Shown in pieces: positions 19,077 to 27,480 of a stretch of DNA of 64,000 nucleotides. Numbering within the stretch: position 1 is the first letter of the stretch; the number at the start of each line of letters is the position of its first letter. The notes beneath the pieces were generated by a model. It was not told where the DNA came from, did no database searches, and saw only the letters and a list, made by a program, of their open reading frames with translations. This DNA comes from Marinobacterium sp. GTDB taxonomy: Bacteria; Pseudomonadota; Gammaproteobacteria; Pseudomonadales; Balneatricaceae. The stretch covers positions 1 through 64,000 of the forward strand of contig JAUWAC010000016.1 of assembly GCA_030602245.1 (NCBI GenBank). The letters run 5' to 3'. Made by a program: the position numbers and the translations under genes.

Positions 19077-19673
19077 TCAGTGCAGCGTGGGACGCTCGCC
19101 CTTGTCGAGCTCCTCGTCCGGCACACGGTTGCACTCGCTGAACATCAGCATCGCCGCCATGCGCACGTACTCCTGCACTTCCATCAGGTCGGCCTCGTCC
19201 TCTTCGGAATCGACGTCGGTATCGGCCGCGATCTGAGCGATCTGGGCCAGGTCGCGCAGCCCCTCTTCCGATTCGGCGGAGAGCTTGGGGTGGCGGCCAC
19301 TGTGCAGGCCAAAGCCACTGAGAAAACCGCTGCACCAGCTGCCCAGTGCTTCGGCGCGCTGCGCCAGCATCTGATCGTCATCCGGCAGCAGCAGTTCGAA
19401 GCCGAAATCGGGTGACTCATACTGCGCCAGCGTCCGCTGATACAGTTCGATCAGGCCCAGTTTAGTGGTTTCGCGCGTCAGTGCACTGACATCCATCAGT
19501 TCGCTGAGCACCCGCAGCAGGGTATCGGCATCGAAGCGGGCGCCAGCGGCAATCTGGCCGGCCAGCAGGCCATGCAGCTCAGCCGGAGATACGGCCAGCA
19601 CACCTTCTTCGATCAGCAGGTTGGCAACGACGTCAAAATCGGGCAGCTCGGCTGCGCTCTGTTCGCGGGTCAT
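19077..19673 (-). CDS. ygfB: UPF0149-family YgfB-like protein
   Basis: 198 residues, acidic. Features of the family: NLLIEEGVLAVSPAELHGLLAG near the N-terminus and ALGSWCSGFLSGFGL at about 110-124, followed by an acidic stretch and VRMAAMLMFSEC. The biochemical role is not settled; in Pseudomonas aeruginosa YgfB is reported to affect ampD expression and beta-lactam susceptibility. First gene of the ygfB-pepP-ubiH-ubiI unit, 40 bases upstream of pepP. Confidence 0.9.
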   Translation of the reverse strand: MTREQSAAELPDFDVVANLLIEEGVLAVSPAELHGLLAGQIAAGARFDADTLLRVLSELMDVSALTRETTKLGLIELYQRTLAQYESPDFGFELLLPDDDQMLAQRAEALGSWCSGFLSGFGLHSGRHPKLSAESEEGLRDLAQIAQIAADTDVDSEEDEADLMEVQEYVRMAAMLMFSECNRVPDEELDKGERPTLH

Positions 19674-19784
19674 AGTCTCGGGTACATACCATCGCCGGTG
19701 AGAAAGGAGATTGCCGGCGCAGCGGGCGCCAGCCTCCGACTATGCTAGCACCTCAGCGTGTACAGAACCACGCGGCAGGGGCCG

Positions 19785-22712
19785 TCAGGGCCGCACGCAG
19801 ACGCGGTCGCGGCCCTGCTCCTTGGCACTGTAGAGTGCTTCGTCGGCACGCATCGTCAGATTCATCTGCCGGTCGCCGTCACGCCAGCAGGTGACGCCGA
19901 CGCTGGCACTGCAGTGCCCGACGCCGGTAAAGGGATGCCGCCGGATCGCCTCGCACAGCCGCTGTGCCAGACCTTCCGCATCCGCCAGCCCGGTGGCCGG
20001 GCAGATCACCATGAACTCCTCGCCGCCCCAGCGTGCGATCATATCCTGCCCGCGGCACTGGGCCTCCAGCAGGCGCGCAAACTCGATCAGCACCTGATCC
20101 CCGGTCGGATGGCCAAAGCGGTCATTGACCTGTTTGAAGTGATCCACATCCAGCAGCAGGATGGCAAATTCATGGGCGGGTATACGCTGCGCCCGGGCGA
20201 TCTCTTCCTCCAGCCGCTGCTCGATGTAGAGTCGATTCTTCAGCCGTGTCAGACGATCGGTGACCGAGAGCTGCTCAAGCATTCGGTTCTTCAGGCGCAG
20301 CTCCTCGTGGGTATCCTGCAGCTCCCGGTTGCTCTCGCGGATCTGGCTGTTCAGGCGTGCCAGCTTGCGGTTCCACAACAGAATCAGTGCCAGCACGAAG
20401 GCGGTACCCACCGTCACCTGCGTCACCAGTTGATAATCGGTTTCGTCGGCAAAGGTGGGGATCTGCATCCAGCGCCCGACGATGTTGGCCCGCTGCTCGT
20501 CACTGATCGAGATCAGTGCCTTGTTCATGATCCGGTTGAGGGTCGCATCGTCCGCGCGCATCGCCAGACGCAGCGTGAACTCAGGCTCCACCTGTCCGGA
20601 GATCTTCAGGTCGGGATAAAAACGCTCACTCAAGGTGCGCCCGAGCGTCGGCAGCGTATCGATTACACCGTACAACTCACCGCGACCCAGCGCCTTGAGC
20701 GCGGCGGCCGGGTTGGCGAAGGGCTGCAGATCAAGGCTCGGATAATGGCCGGACAACCACTGCTGCACGGCGCTGCCGCCAACCACCCCGATGCGCTTGC
20801 CGACCACATCACGCATGCTGCTGACATACACCTCATCGAGGCGGGTCGCGATCACCAGCGAGGTGGTCAGCAGCGGCTGTGTATAACTCAGTGACGACTC
20901 GGCACCGGCCAGCGGCGCGGTGGCCATCAGGTCGCAGCGTCGCGTCTGCAGGGCCAACCGTGCCGCACGGTCATCATCGACCGGCACCAGTGACAGACTG
21001 AGGCCGGCGTTGGCGCGGATAATCTCGAGCAGATCGGCCAGCGCACCGATATGCTGCCCACGCTCCCCGAGGGCTTCAAACGGCATCCGGTCATCGCGTA
21101 CGCAGACGCGCAGCGCGGCGCGCGACTCGAGCCAGGCCAGCTCGTCCCCGGTCAGGTGCACATAGCTGGTTGGCGTCCGGGCGCGGGCACTCCACTCCTG
21201 CTGCAGTTCACGTTTCTCCTGCTCCGACAGACTGTTCATCGCCTTCTGCAGAATGTCGCGCAGCAACGGCTTGTCCTGCTGCACCGCGATATGCAGCGCG
21301 AGCGGGTCTCCCCCTTCGATCGTCAGCGTGCTGCGCGACACCAGATTCGGAATGCCGTACTTCTGCGCCAGATGATCGGCCACGCTCATCAGTTCGATGG
21401 TGGCATCCGCGGCACCGGTGCTGACCATCGTCAGTGCCTCAAGACTGTCTGCCGAAGCAACGACGCGCAGCGTCGGGTCGCGGCTCAGTTTATCGTGCAT
21501 GTAAAAGCCGTCCGGCAGCACGATCACCTTGCCACGCAGCGCGTCGAGGCTGTCAATCGGCGCCGCGGTCTGCGGCTGATACAGCGCCTGCACCAGACGG
21601 ACGTAGGGGGTCGTGAAGTGCATGTAGGCTTCACGTTCCGGGCTGCGCACGATGTTCATCATCACATCGAGCTCGCCATCGCGCATCATCTGCAGGTACT
21701 CGTCCCAACGCCGGCCGCTGACAAACTCCACTTTCAGCCCGGCCTTTTCCGCCAGCAGTCGGATCAGATCGATGGAGTGCCCGCGCGGCTGACCCTCCTC
21801 GTAAAAGTTGAACGGTTCGTAGTTGCCCTCGTTGTGGACCCGGATCACCGGATGCTGGCTGACGTATTCACGTTCATCCGAGGTCAGCGCCACGGTGCGC
21901 CCCTCGCGCATGAACCCCATCGATCCGCCACCGACCCAGCGATCGATCAGCTCACGCCACTCGGCATCGCTGATCGCATCCAGCCCTTTCTGCAGGATTG
22001 AGCGCACCAGCGGCTGACCCGGCTGCACACCAAAACGCAGATCCTCACGCCCCACGTTGTCGAGCCGGAACTCACCGGCCACCTTGATATTGGTGTAGGC
22101 GTTCCGGGATGCGTAGTGGTAGCCGGAGGTCAGGTTCTGAATCGCAGCGTCGATCTCGCCAAACGCCAGCCCCTGAATCAGCGATTCGTAGTCATCGTAT
22201 TCAACAACGTCCAGGTCTTCGTGCGAGCGCAGCTCCTTCAGATAAAAGATATTCTGCAACACACCGACACGTTTGCCGGACAGGTCGGCCAGACCGTCGT
22301 AGTCACCGAACGACTTGTCGGTAAAGACCACGGTGGGGATTTCAAAATAGGGGGTCGTATAGAGCGTGAACGCGGTACGTTCGGGTTTGAACGAGATATC
22401 GGAGATGGTGTCGAGCTGACGCTCGCGCAGCAAACGCAGGTTGCTTGACCACTCGCCGGGGCGGACCTCGATCTGCAGCCCGGTTTTCTGCTCCAGCAGG
22501 CGCACCAGATCGGCGACGAAGCCGCGATGCTCGCCCTCCTCGACAAAGGAGAACGGCACGAAGTCATACATCGCGCCCATCGTGACCGGTTGCCCGCTGG
22601 CAACGAACGCCTGTTCCCGGGCATCGAGCACGACATCGGGCGCGCCACGCACCATAGTACTGACCAACAACATGATCAGCAGCCAACAAGAGCTGAGAGA
22701 TACCCGAGACAC
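19785..22712 (-). CDS. Membrane diguanylate cyclase with three periplasmic solute-binding-protein domains
   Basis: About 975 residues from the proposed GTG at 22712, which follows AGGGA and gives a signal-like stretch (SLSSCWLLIMLLVSTMVRGA); an ATG at 22799 is possible but less likely. Three successive SBP_bac_3-type lobes (about 35-270, 285-510, 525-750) lie in the periplasm, then one transmembrane helix (TVGTAFVLALILLWNRKL), a coiled coil, and a C-terminal GGDEF domain with active-site GGEEF and an inhibitory RxxD site (RGQD, five residues upstream). It should make cyclic di-GMP in response to amino-acid-like ligands. Flanked by ygfB and the divergent zapA operon. Confidence 0.9.
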   Translation of the reverse strand: MSRVSLSSCWLLIMLLVSTMVRGAPDVVLDAREQAFVASGQPVTMGAMYDFVPFSFVEEGEHRGFVADLVRLLEQKTGLQIEVRPGEWSSNLRLLRERQLDTISDISFKPERTAFTLYTTPYFEIPTVVFTDKSFGDYDGLADLSGKRVGVLQNIFYLKELRSHEDLDVVEYDDYESLIQGLAFGEIDAAIQNLTSGYHYASRNAYTNIKVAGEFRLDNVGREDLRFGVQPGQPLVRSILQKGLDAISDAEWRELIDRWVGGGSMGFMREGRTVALTSDEREYVSQHPVIRVHNEGNYEPFNFYEEGQPRGHSIDLIRLLAEKAGLKVEFVSGRRWDEYLQMMRDGELDVMMNIVRSPEREAYMHFTTPYVRLVQALYQPQTAAPIDSLDALRGKVIVLPDGFYMHDKLSRDPTLRVVASADSLEALTMVSTGAADATIELMSVADHLAQKYGIPNLVSRSTLTIEGGDPLALHIAVQQDKPLLRDILQKAMNSLSEQEKRELQQEWSARARTPTSYVHLTGDELAWLESRAALRVCVRDDRMPFEALGERGQHIGALADLLEIIRANAGLSLSLVPVDDDRAARLALQTRRCDLMATAPLAGAESSLSYTQPLLTTSLVIATRLDEVYVSSMRDVVGKRIGVVGGSAVQQWLSGHYPSLDLQPFANPAAALKALGRGELYGVIDTLPTLGRTLSERFYPDLKISGQVEPEFTLRLAMRADDATLNRIMNKALISISDEQRANIVGRWMQIPTFADETDYQLVTQVTVGTAFVLALILLWNRKLARLNSQIRESNRELQDTHEELRLKNRMLEQLSVTDRLTRLKNRLYIEQRLEEEIARAQRIPAHEFAILLLDVDHFKQVNDRFGHPTGDQVLIEFARLLEAQCRGQDMIARWGGEEFMVICPATGLADAEGLAQRLCEAIRRHPFTGVGHCSASVGVTCWRDGDRQMNLTMRADEALYSAKEQGRDRVCVRP

Positions 22713-22788
22713 CGACTTTTTCCCTGTCTGATCGATCAGCTTAACGATGACACGCCCGTCTGCGCGGGGCAAGGCACAATGGCGCCGA

Positions 22789-22817
22789 TTGACCCTCAAC
22801 GGGGGGCTGTTTATAGT
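22789..22817 (+). promoter_or_regulatory. Sigma70-type promoter of the zapB-like/zapA unit
   Basis: TTGACC (22789-22794), 17-base spacer, TATAGT (22812-22817), with the start codon 48 bases downstream. It sits in the divergent gap next to the cyclase gene. Confidence 0.65.
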
Positions 22818-22864
22818 CGCCGGGATAAGAGGAGTCCCCAGAACACCTCCGTGGGAGCCGGATA

Positions 22865-23074
22865 ATGTCGGAACACTATTTCAACGCTCTGGAACAGAAA
22901 ATCGATCAGCTGCTGAACCGGCTCCAACAGCTGGAACAGGAGAATCACCACCTGCGCGAGCAGGAGGCGAAGTGGCGCGAGGAACGTGCCCAGCTGTTGC
23001 AGCTGCATGATCAGACCCGGGATCGGGTGGAAAGCATGATCGCCCGACTGAAAGCACTGGAGCAGCAGTCATGA
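22865..23074 (+). CDS. Short coiled-coil protein of the TIGR02449 type (ZapB-like)
   Basis: 69 residues, almost entirely heptad-patterned and charged (FNALEQKIDQLLNRLQQLEQ, ENHHLREQEAKWREERAQLL). Short proteins of this type sit directly before zapA in Pseudomonas-like genomes and resemble ZapB in being a small coiled coil. A role in the Z-ring with ZapA is likely from context but not shown by sequence. The stop overlaps the zapA start by four bases (ATGA), a strong sign of coupled production. Confidence 0.85.
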   Translation: MSEHYFNALEQKIDQLLNRLQQLEQENHHLREQEAKWREERAQLLQLHDQTRDRVESMIARLKALEQQS

Positions 23075-23403
23075 GTCAGGATGCACGTACGGTTACCGTC
23101 AAACTGCTCGACAAGGAATACACGATCAGCTGCCCTGATGGTGCCGAAGCGGAGCTGCTGGCATCCGCCGATTACCTCGACAGCAAAATGCGCGAGATCA
23201 AATCCAGCGGCAAGATCGTGGGGCTGGAACGGATCGCCGTCATGGCCGCGCTGAACATGTCCCACGAACTGATCAAGAGCCGTGAGCAGAACCGCCAGAA
23301 CGTGGAGATGCAGCTGCGCCGACTCGGCAACAAGATCGACCGCTCGCTGGACCGGTTCGACGCCGAAGATGCATCCCGGAACACCCCGGACGAGAACGCC
23401 TGA
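23071..23403 (+). CDS. zapA: Cell division protein ZapA
   Basis: 110 residues. Cross-links FtsZ filaments at the division site. N-terminal TVTVKLLDKEYTISCPDGAE, then ASADYLDSKMREIKSSGKIVG and the family helix ERIAVMAALNMSHELIKSRE, followed by a coiled-coil tail. Order zapA-6S RNA-fau is conserved from E. coli to Pseudomonas. Confidence 0.95.
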   Translation: MSQDARTVTVKLLDKEYTISCPDGAEAELLASADYLDSKMREIKSSGKIVGLERIAVMAALNMSHELIKSREQNRQNVEMQLRRLGNKIDRSLDRFDAEDASRNTPDENA

Positions 23404-23482
23404 AAAACTCTCATAGACCCAAAAAACCATTTTGGATCAATCGTTTAAATCCGGCTAGCAAATCCAGATAAAATTACAAGAG

Positions 23483-23510
23483 CTGACATTCGAAACGGCC
23501 CGCGTATAAT
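23483..23510 (+). promoter_or_regulatory. Promoter of 6S RNA
   Basis: CTGACA (23483-23488), 16-base spacer, and a perfect TATAAT (23505-23510), placing the transcription start near 23517, where the RNA homology begins. Confidence 0.75.
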
Positions 23511-23516
23511 GAAATC

Positions 23517-23696
23517 AACTTCCTGGGGTGTGCGAGAGTCGGTTAAGTCCCTCGAGCCGATAAGCAACACCCTGGGGACGGAATGCGGGTATTGTGAGCA
23601 TGTCCGTGCGTCGGAAAGCCTGATATATCCACTTGCGTCCCCACTCTGAACCTTCGGGTTCAGGGCCAAAATCGACAACGGCACCCTGGGAGGCCC
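23517..23696 (+). ncRNA. ssrS: 6S RNA
   Basis: About 180 bases between zapA and fau, the conserved place of ssrS. The two ends pair as the closing stem (CTTCCTGGGGTG at 23520-23531 against CACCCTGGGAGG at 23683-23694), and characteristic segments are present: TCCCTCGAGCCGATA, GTGAGCATGTCCGTGCGTC and the apical CTGAACCTTCGGGTTCAG hairpin near 23646-23663. 6S RNA mimics an open promoter and sequesters sigma70 RNA polymerase in stationary phase. End points are estimated to within a few bases. Confidence 0.93.
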
Positions 23697-23699
23697 TGC

Positions 23700-24338
23700 T
23701 TGAACAACCCGCCTGTCGACGCCAACATTTCCGATTTCAGCCTCAACAGCGAACGCAAGGCCCTGCGTCGACGCATGCGTCAGGCCCGCCGCGCGCTCAG
23801 CCCGGCCCGACAACGCCTCGCCGCGATCAATCTGCGCAACCGGATTCGTCACCAGCTGTGGTTCCGACAGGCCCGCCACATCGCGCTGTACCTGCCCAAT
23901 GACGGCGAAATCGACCCGACACCGCTGATCCGGCTGTGCTGGCAGCTGAACAAGAAGGTCTACCTGCCGGTGTTACATCCGATCCGCCACAATCGACTCT
24001 GGTTTCTGCCCTACACCCGCACGACGCGGATGCAGCGCAACTGCTTTCGCATTCTGGAACCGGCCCTGAAACAGCAGCCGCGGCGTCCGGCCTGGGCGCT
24101 GGATCTGGTCATGCTGCCGCTGGTCGCGTTCGACGCCGACGGCAATCGGATGGGGATGGGTGGAGGATTCTACGACCGCACCTTCAGCTACAAGCTGGCG
24201 GCGAACGGGCTCCAGGGCGCGCGCCTGATCGGGCTGGCACACGATTTTCAGAGAGTCGACGCCCTGCCGATACAACCCTGGGATGTACCGCTGTTCGGCA
24301 TCATCACGGACCGGGCGCGCTACATGCGCCGTGCCTGA
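23700..24338 (+). CDS. fau: 5-formyltetrahydrofolate cyclo-ligase
   Basis: 212 residues. ATP-dependent conversion of 5-formyl-THF to methenyl-THF. RKALRRRMRQARRALSPA at the N-terminus, IALYLPNDGEIDPTPLI, and the signature NRMGMGGGFYDRTFS near residue 155. The start appears to be TTG at 23700, with GGGAGG located inside the 3' arm of 6S RNA; no ATG exists before the conserved region. Co-transcription with 6S RNA is typical. Confidence 0.92.
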   Translation: MNNPPVDANISDFSLNSERKALRRRMRQARRALSPARQRLAAINLRNRIRHQLWFRQARHIALYLPNDGEIDPTPLIRLCWQLNKKVYLPVLHPIRHNRLWFLPYTRTTRMQRNCFRILEPALKQQPRRPAWALDLVMLPLVAFDADGNRMGMGGGFYDRTFSYKLAANGLQGARLIGLAHDFQRVDALPIQPWDVPLFGIITDRARYMRRA

Positions 24339-24343
24339 TCAGA

Positions 24344-24469
24344 TCAGCTGTTGAATACCTGCTGTACCAACGCCGTAAATTGAACGTCGGTCTGGGACAC
24401 CCCTGTCATCAGAGCACCAACGACAAAAACCAATACGAGAACCAGTACCAGATCAGGACTCTTCTTCAT
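24344..24469 (-). CDS. Predicted 41-residue single-span membrane protein
   Basis: MKKSPDLVLVLVLVFVVGAL then MTGVSQTDVQFTALVQQVFNS. Two lysines precede a single hydrophobic helix at about 6-24 and a short polar tail follows. It is convergent with fau, stopping five bases after that gene. Ribosome-binding site is weak. The clean topology supports a real small protein, but no family is recognised and no function can be proposed. The 24470-24658 stretch upstream contains no other gene and only low-confidence hairpins. Confidence 0.5.
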   Translation of the reverse strand: MKKSPDLVLVLVLVFVVGALMTGVSQTDVQFTALVQQVFNS

Positions 24470-24658
24470 GTTCTGTGCAATTCCATCGAGTTGCCAGCAT
24501 TCAAGGGAGGGCGTTCGGTTGACCGAAGGTCTGGCCAAACGTCTGTAACGCCTGTTTGACAGGGAATCGGCGCCAGTGTTCCACACTTGAGGAAAAATGC
24601 AACAAATCCGTCAAAAAGGTGGGGATAAGCGGCTCTGAGCCTGAAAAAACAGGCGTTT

Positions 24659-25570
24659 TCAGCCCAGCCAGCCGAGCATCAGCGGCATCGTCAGCAACGC
24701 GATCAGCGTCTGTGCCGTGATGATATTGGCCATCAGCGGCGCATCGCCGCCCAGCTGGCGCGCCAGAATATAGGCCGACGTCGCTGTCGGCACGGCCGCA
24801 AACACGAGCAGCACCTGAGTCGCCTGTTGATCGAGACCGATGCCGCGCGCGAGCCCCCAGGCGAGCAGCGGCATCAGCACCAGTTTGACCAGCGCCGCTG
24901 CAATCACCGCCACGCCACCGGTGCGCAGCGCACGCAGATCCAGCGCAGCCCCCACCGCCAGCAGCCCAAGCGGCAGCGCCATCGCAGCCAACAGATCCAG
25001 CACCGGCACCGCCGGCGCCGGCAGGCCCAACCCGCTCAGGTTCAGCAGAATACCGAGCAGACAGGCGAGGATCAGCGGATTACGTGCCAGCGCCTTGAGC
25101 ACACCGCCCGGTGTCGGCCGTGCCGAGCCGTACCAGGCAAACACCAGCACGCAGAACAGGTTCAACAGCGGAATCATCACCGCAGCCAACAGCGCGGCCA
25201 GCACCACCCCCTGTTGCGGCACCAGTGCCGCACTGGCCGGCAGCGCCACATAGGTATTGAACCTCAGTCCCCCCTGATAAACCGAGGTAAAAGCGGCATT
25301 GTTCTGGCGCAGCACCGGTCGCAACAGCAGGACCAGCAGCGACGCGATCACCAGCATCGCCACCACGGCGACGATCAGCTGCAGCGACTGGGCGCCGCCC
25401 AGCTCAGCACGGCTGAGTCGGCTGACCAGCAGCGCCGGAAACAGGACATAGTAAGTCGCCCGCTCCGCCGGCGGCCAGAACGCCGCGCCGGGAAAGTCCA
25501 GCCGCCGCCCCAGATAACCAAGCAGCAGCAGTGCAAACAGGGGCCAGAGTGCAGTGAGAATACCGTCCAT
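24659..25570 (-). CDS. AEC-family (auxin efflux carrier-like) transporter
   Basis: 303 residues with about ten hydrophobic segments. N-terminal ILTALWPLFALLLLGYLGRR and the central FNTYVALPAS, then C-terminal LVFAAVPTATSAYILARQLGG are typical of bacterial AEC permeases, which move malonate, malate or other organic acids and related solutes by proton coupling. The substrate is not predictable. Divergent from the GcvR-like gene, with a 107-base gap. Confidence 0.87.
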   Translation of the reverse strand: MDGILTALWPLFALLLLGYLGRRLDFPGAAFWPPAERATYYVLFPALLVSRLSRAELGGAQSLQLIVAVVAMLVIASLLVLLLRPVLRQNNAAFTSVYQGGLRFNTYVALPASAALVPQQGVVLAALLAAVMIPLLNLFCVLVFAWYGSARPTPGGVLKALARNPLILACLLGILLNLSGLGLPAPAVPVLDLLAAMALPLGLLAVGAALDLRALRTGGVAVIAAALVKLVLMPLLAWGLARGIGLDQQATQVLLVFAAVPTATSAYILARQLGGDAPLMANIITAQTLIALLTMPLMLGWLG

Positions 25571-25677
25571 AGTTGTTTATACTCAGGGAATCGGCCCCTT
25601 GGGGCCGCCAATGACAACGTAACAGAGCACGCCCGGTCAGCGGCGTGCTGCGCATAGCCTACACGGAGCCCCTTGCA

Positions 25678-26190
25678 ATGACATCTCTGGTAATGAGTTT
25701 TATCGGTCGCGACAAACCCGGTCTGGTTGGCCTGCTGTCCCGGACCATCGCGGACCATCAGGGCAACTGGCAGGAGTCCGGCATGTCGCGTCTGGGTGGC
25801 CAGTTCGCCGGCATCCTGATCATTCAAGTACCGGAAAGCGAACGGGACGCACTGATCGCGGCACTGGAACAGCTGGAAGCACAGGGTCTCAAGATCAGCG
25901 TCGAGCACAGCCACGAAGCGGACAGCACCGAGCAGGGCCGTGCCGTCACGCTGGACCTGATCGGCCATGACAAGCCCGGCATCGTGCGGGACATCTCGCA
26001 GGCCCTGGCGGGGATGCACATCAACGTGCACCGGATGCAGACCGAGCTCACGTCCGGCTCCATGTCCGGCGAGCAGCTGTTCAAGGCACACGCCGAGATT
26101 CTGGTCCCCACCCCGGTGGATCTGGACGAGCTGCAGGACACGCTGGAAGCGATCGCCTCCGACCTGATGGTCGACATCACGCTGAACTGA
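25678..26190 (+). CDS. Glycine cleavage regulator GcvR-like tandem ACT protein
   Basis: 170 residues forming two ACT domains: about 2-75 (LVMSFIGRDKPGLVGLLSRT) and 90-168 (VTLDLIGHDKPGIVRDISQA). This is the GcvR layout; E. coli GcvR antagonises GcvA to repress glycine cleavage. Here gcvTH lie about 10 kb away and no gcvA is visible, so regulation of gcv is only inferred. The start at 25678 fits GGAG upstream and aligns with the domain. A GC-rich inverted repeat (AGCCCG/CGGGCT, 26198-26218) after the stop may be a weak terminator. Confidence 0.82.
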   Translation: MTSLVMSFIGRDKPGLVGLLSRTIADHQGNWQESGMSRLGGQFAGILIIQVPESERDALIAALEQLEAQGLKISVEHSHEADSTEQGRAVTLDLIGHDKPGIVRDISQALAGMHINVHRMQTELTSGSMSGEQLFKAHAEILVPTPVDLDELQDTLEAIASDLMVDITLN

Positions 26191-26226
26191 CCCTGTCAGC
26201 CCGGCCGGCGGTCGGGCTGCATGCCA

Positions 26227-27414
26227 TCAGCCGGTGCCGCGCGCCAGCGCCGGCTCACTGCCCTCGAGCCGCCACAGCAGCGTCATCAGCCCCGCACCGA
26301 CCGCCACCATCGTAGCCGCAATGTACAACCCCAGATCATAACTGCCCAGACGCTCCGCCAGCACACCGGTGATGGCCGGTGCCAGAATCTGCGCCAGCCC
26401 ATAGGCCAGTGTCATCCGTCCCATCAGACGCGCCGGCTTGGTCGGATAGAAACGCCCGGCCATCGTCAGCACCAGTCCGACGCAGCCGATGAAGGTGCCG
26501 CCAAACAGCACTGCGCCCAGCAGTGCGCCGCTCAGCGTCGGCCACAGCGCCGGCAGCAGAATGCCGAACAGCTGCAGCACGTAAGCGAGAAACAGTGCCG
26601 GCACATAACCGGTTCGTCGCGCCAGCCGATCCCACAGGATCACCGCCGGTGCCGCGGCCACGCCCAGCGCCAGAAACACCCAGTTGCCGGCACCCGCCAG
26701 CCCGGGTTGACGCTGCACGATATCGACAATGAAGGTGGCGCTGATGACATAGCCCCAGCCGGCACAAAAATAGGCCACCAGCAGCAGTCGGTGAAACAGA
26801 CGCCCGGGCGGTTGGTCCACCAGCGACTGGCCGGACGTGGTTTTACCGCCGGTATCGGGCGCGGGCATCCAGCGCCAGGCGGGTATTGCCAGCAGTGCCG
26901 CGAACAGTGCAAAGCCCAGCCACTGGCCGCGCCAGTCCAGCCCGCTGGCGGCGAACAGCTCGACGATCAGAGAACAGAGCGCGATCCCCGCGCCCATGCC
27001 GATGAAGTGAATGCCCAGCTCCGAGCGGTGCTGGTGACGGATCAGCCAGTTCAGAATCAGCGCACTGGCCAACAGCAGCCCGCCGGCGGCACTGAAACCG
27101 GCTACCAGCCGCAGCAGCGACCAGAGCAGGTAATGCTCGGTCAGTGCCATCGCCAGCGTGGTCAGCACGGCCAGCACCAGACAGAGTCGATACAGCCGGT
27201 CTTTCAGCCGCAGATCACTGATCGCGGCGGCCGCCAGGGCCCCGCCGAGATAGCCGATGTAGTTGAAGCTCGCGAGCCAGCCGCCGCCGGCGGTATCCAG
27301 CGCGGTCTGACTCAGCATCACCGGCAGCAGCGGCGTGTACGCGAACCGCGCCACGCCGACGGTGACAATCAGGCTCAGTATGCCGGCAAACAGAACCCTG
27401 AGTCGCGCATCCAT
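26227..27414 (-). CDS. YbfB/YjiJ-family MFS transporter
   Basis: 395 residues with twelve predicted hydrophobic helices. The first segment, SLIVTVGVARFAYTPLLPVM, and the following GWLASFNYIGYLGGALAAA are the conserved opening of this MFS subgroup, whose substrates are mostly unknown. It is downstream of argH (66-base gap) on the same strand and convergent with the GcvR-like gene. Confidence 0.88.
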   Translation of the reverse strand: MDARLRVLFAGILSLIVTVGVARFAYTPLLPVMLSQTALDTAGGGWLASFNYIGYLGGALAAAAISDLRLKDRLYRLCLVLAVLTTLAMALTEHYLLWSLLRLVAGFSAAGGLLLASALILNWLIRHQHRSELGIHFIGMGAGIALCSLIVELFAASGLDWRGQWLGFALFAALLAIPAWRWMPAPDTGGKTTSGQSLVDQPPGRLFHRLLLVAYFCAGWGYVISATFIVDIVQRQPGLAGAGNWVFLALGVAAAPAVILWDRLARRTGYVPALFLAYVLQLFGILLPALWPTLSGALLGAVLFGGTFIGCVGLVLTMAGRFYPTKPARLMGRMTLAYGLAQILAPAITGVLAERLGSYDLGLYIAATMVAVGAGLMTLLWRLEGSEPALARGTG

Positions 27415-27480
27415 CCCTGCTCCCCCGGCGCCTCGGGCGGGCGCCTGTTGTTATTGTTGTCGACGGGCAGCGGGCGGGGG

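Noticed and set aside
24600..24660. Terminator at GCCTGAAAAAACAGGC before the AEC gene's end
   Set aside because: Stem is only five bases and its U-run faces the wrong way for the AEC gene; kept out of the feature list.
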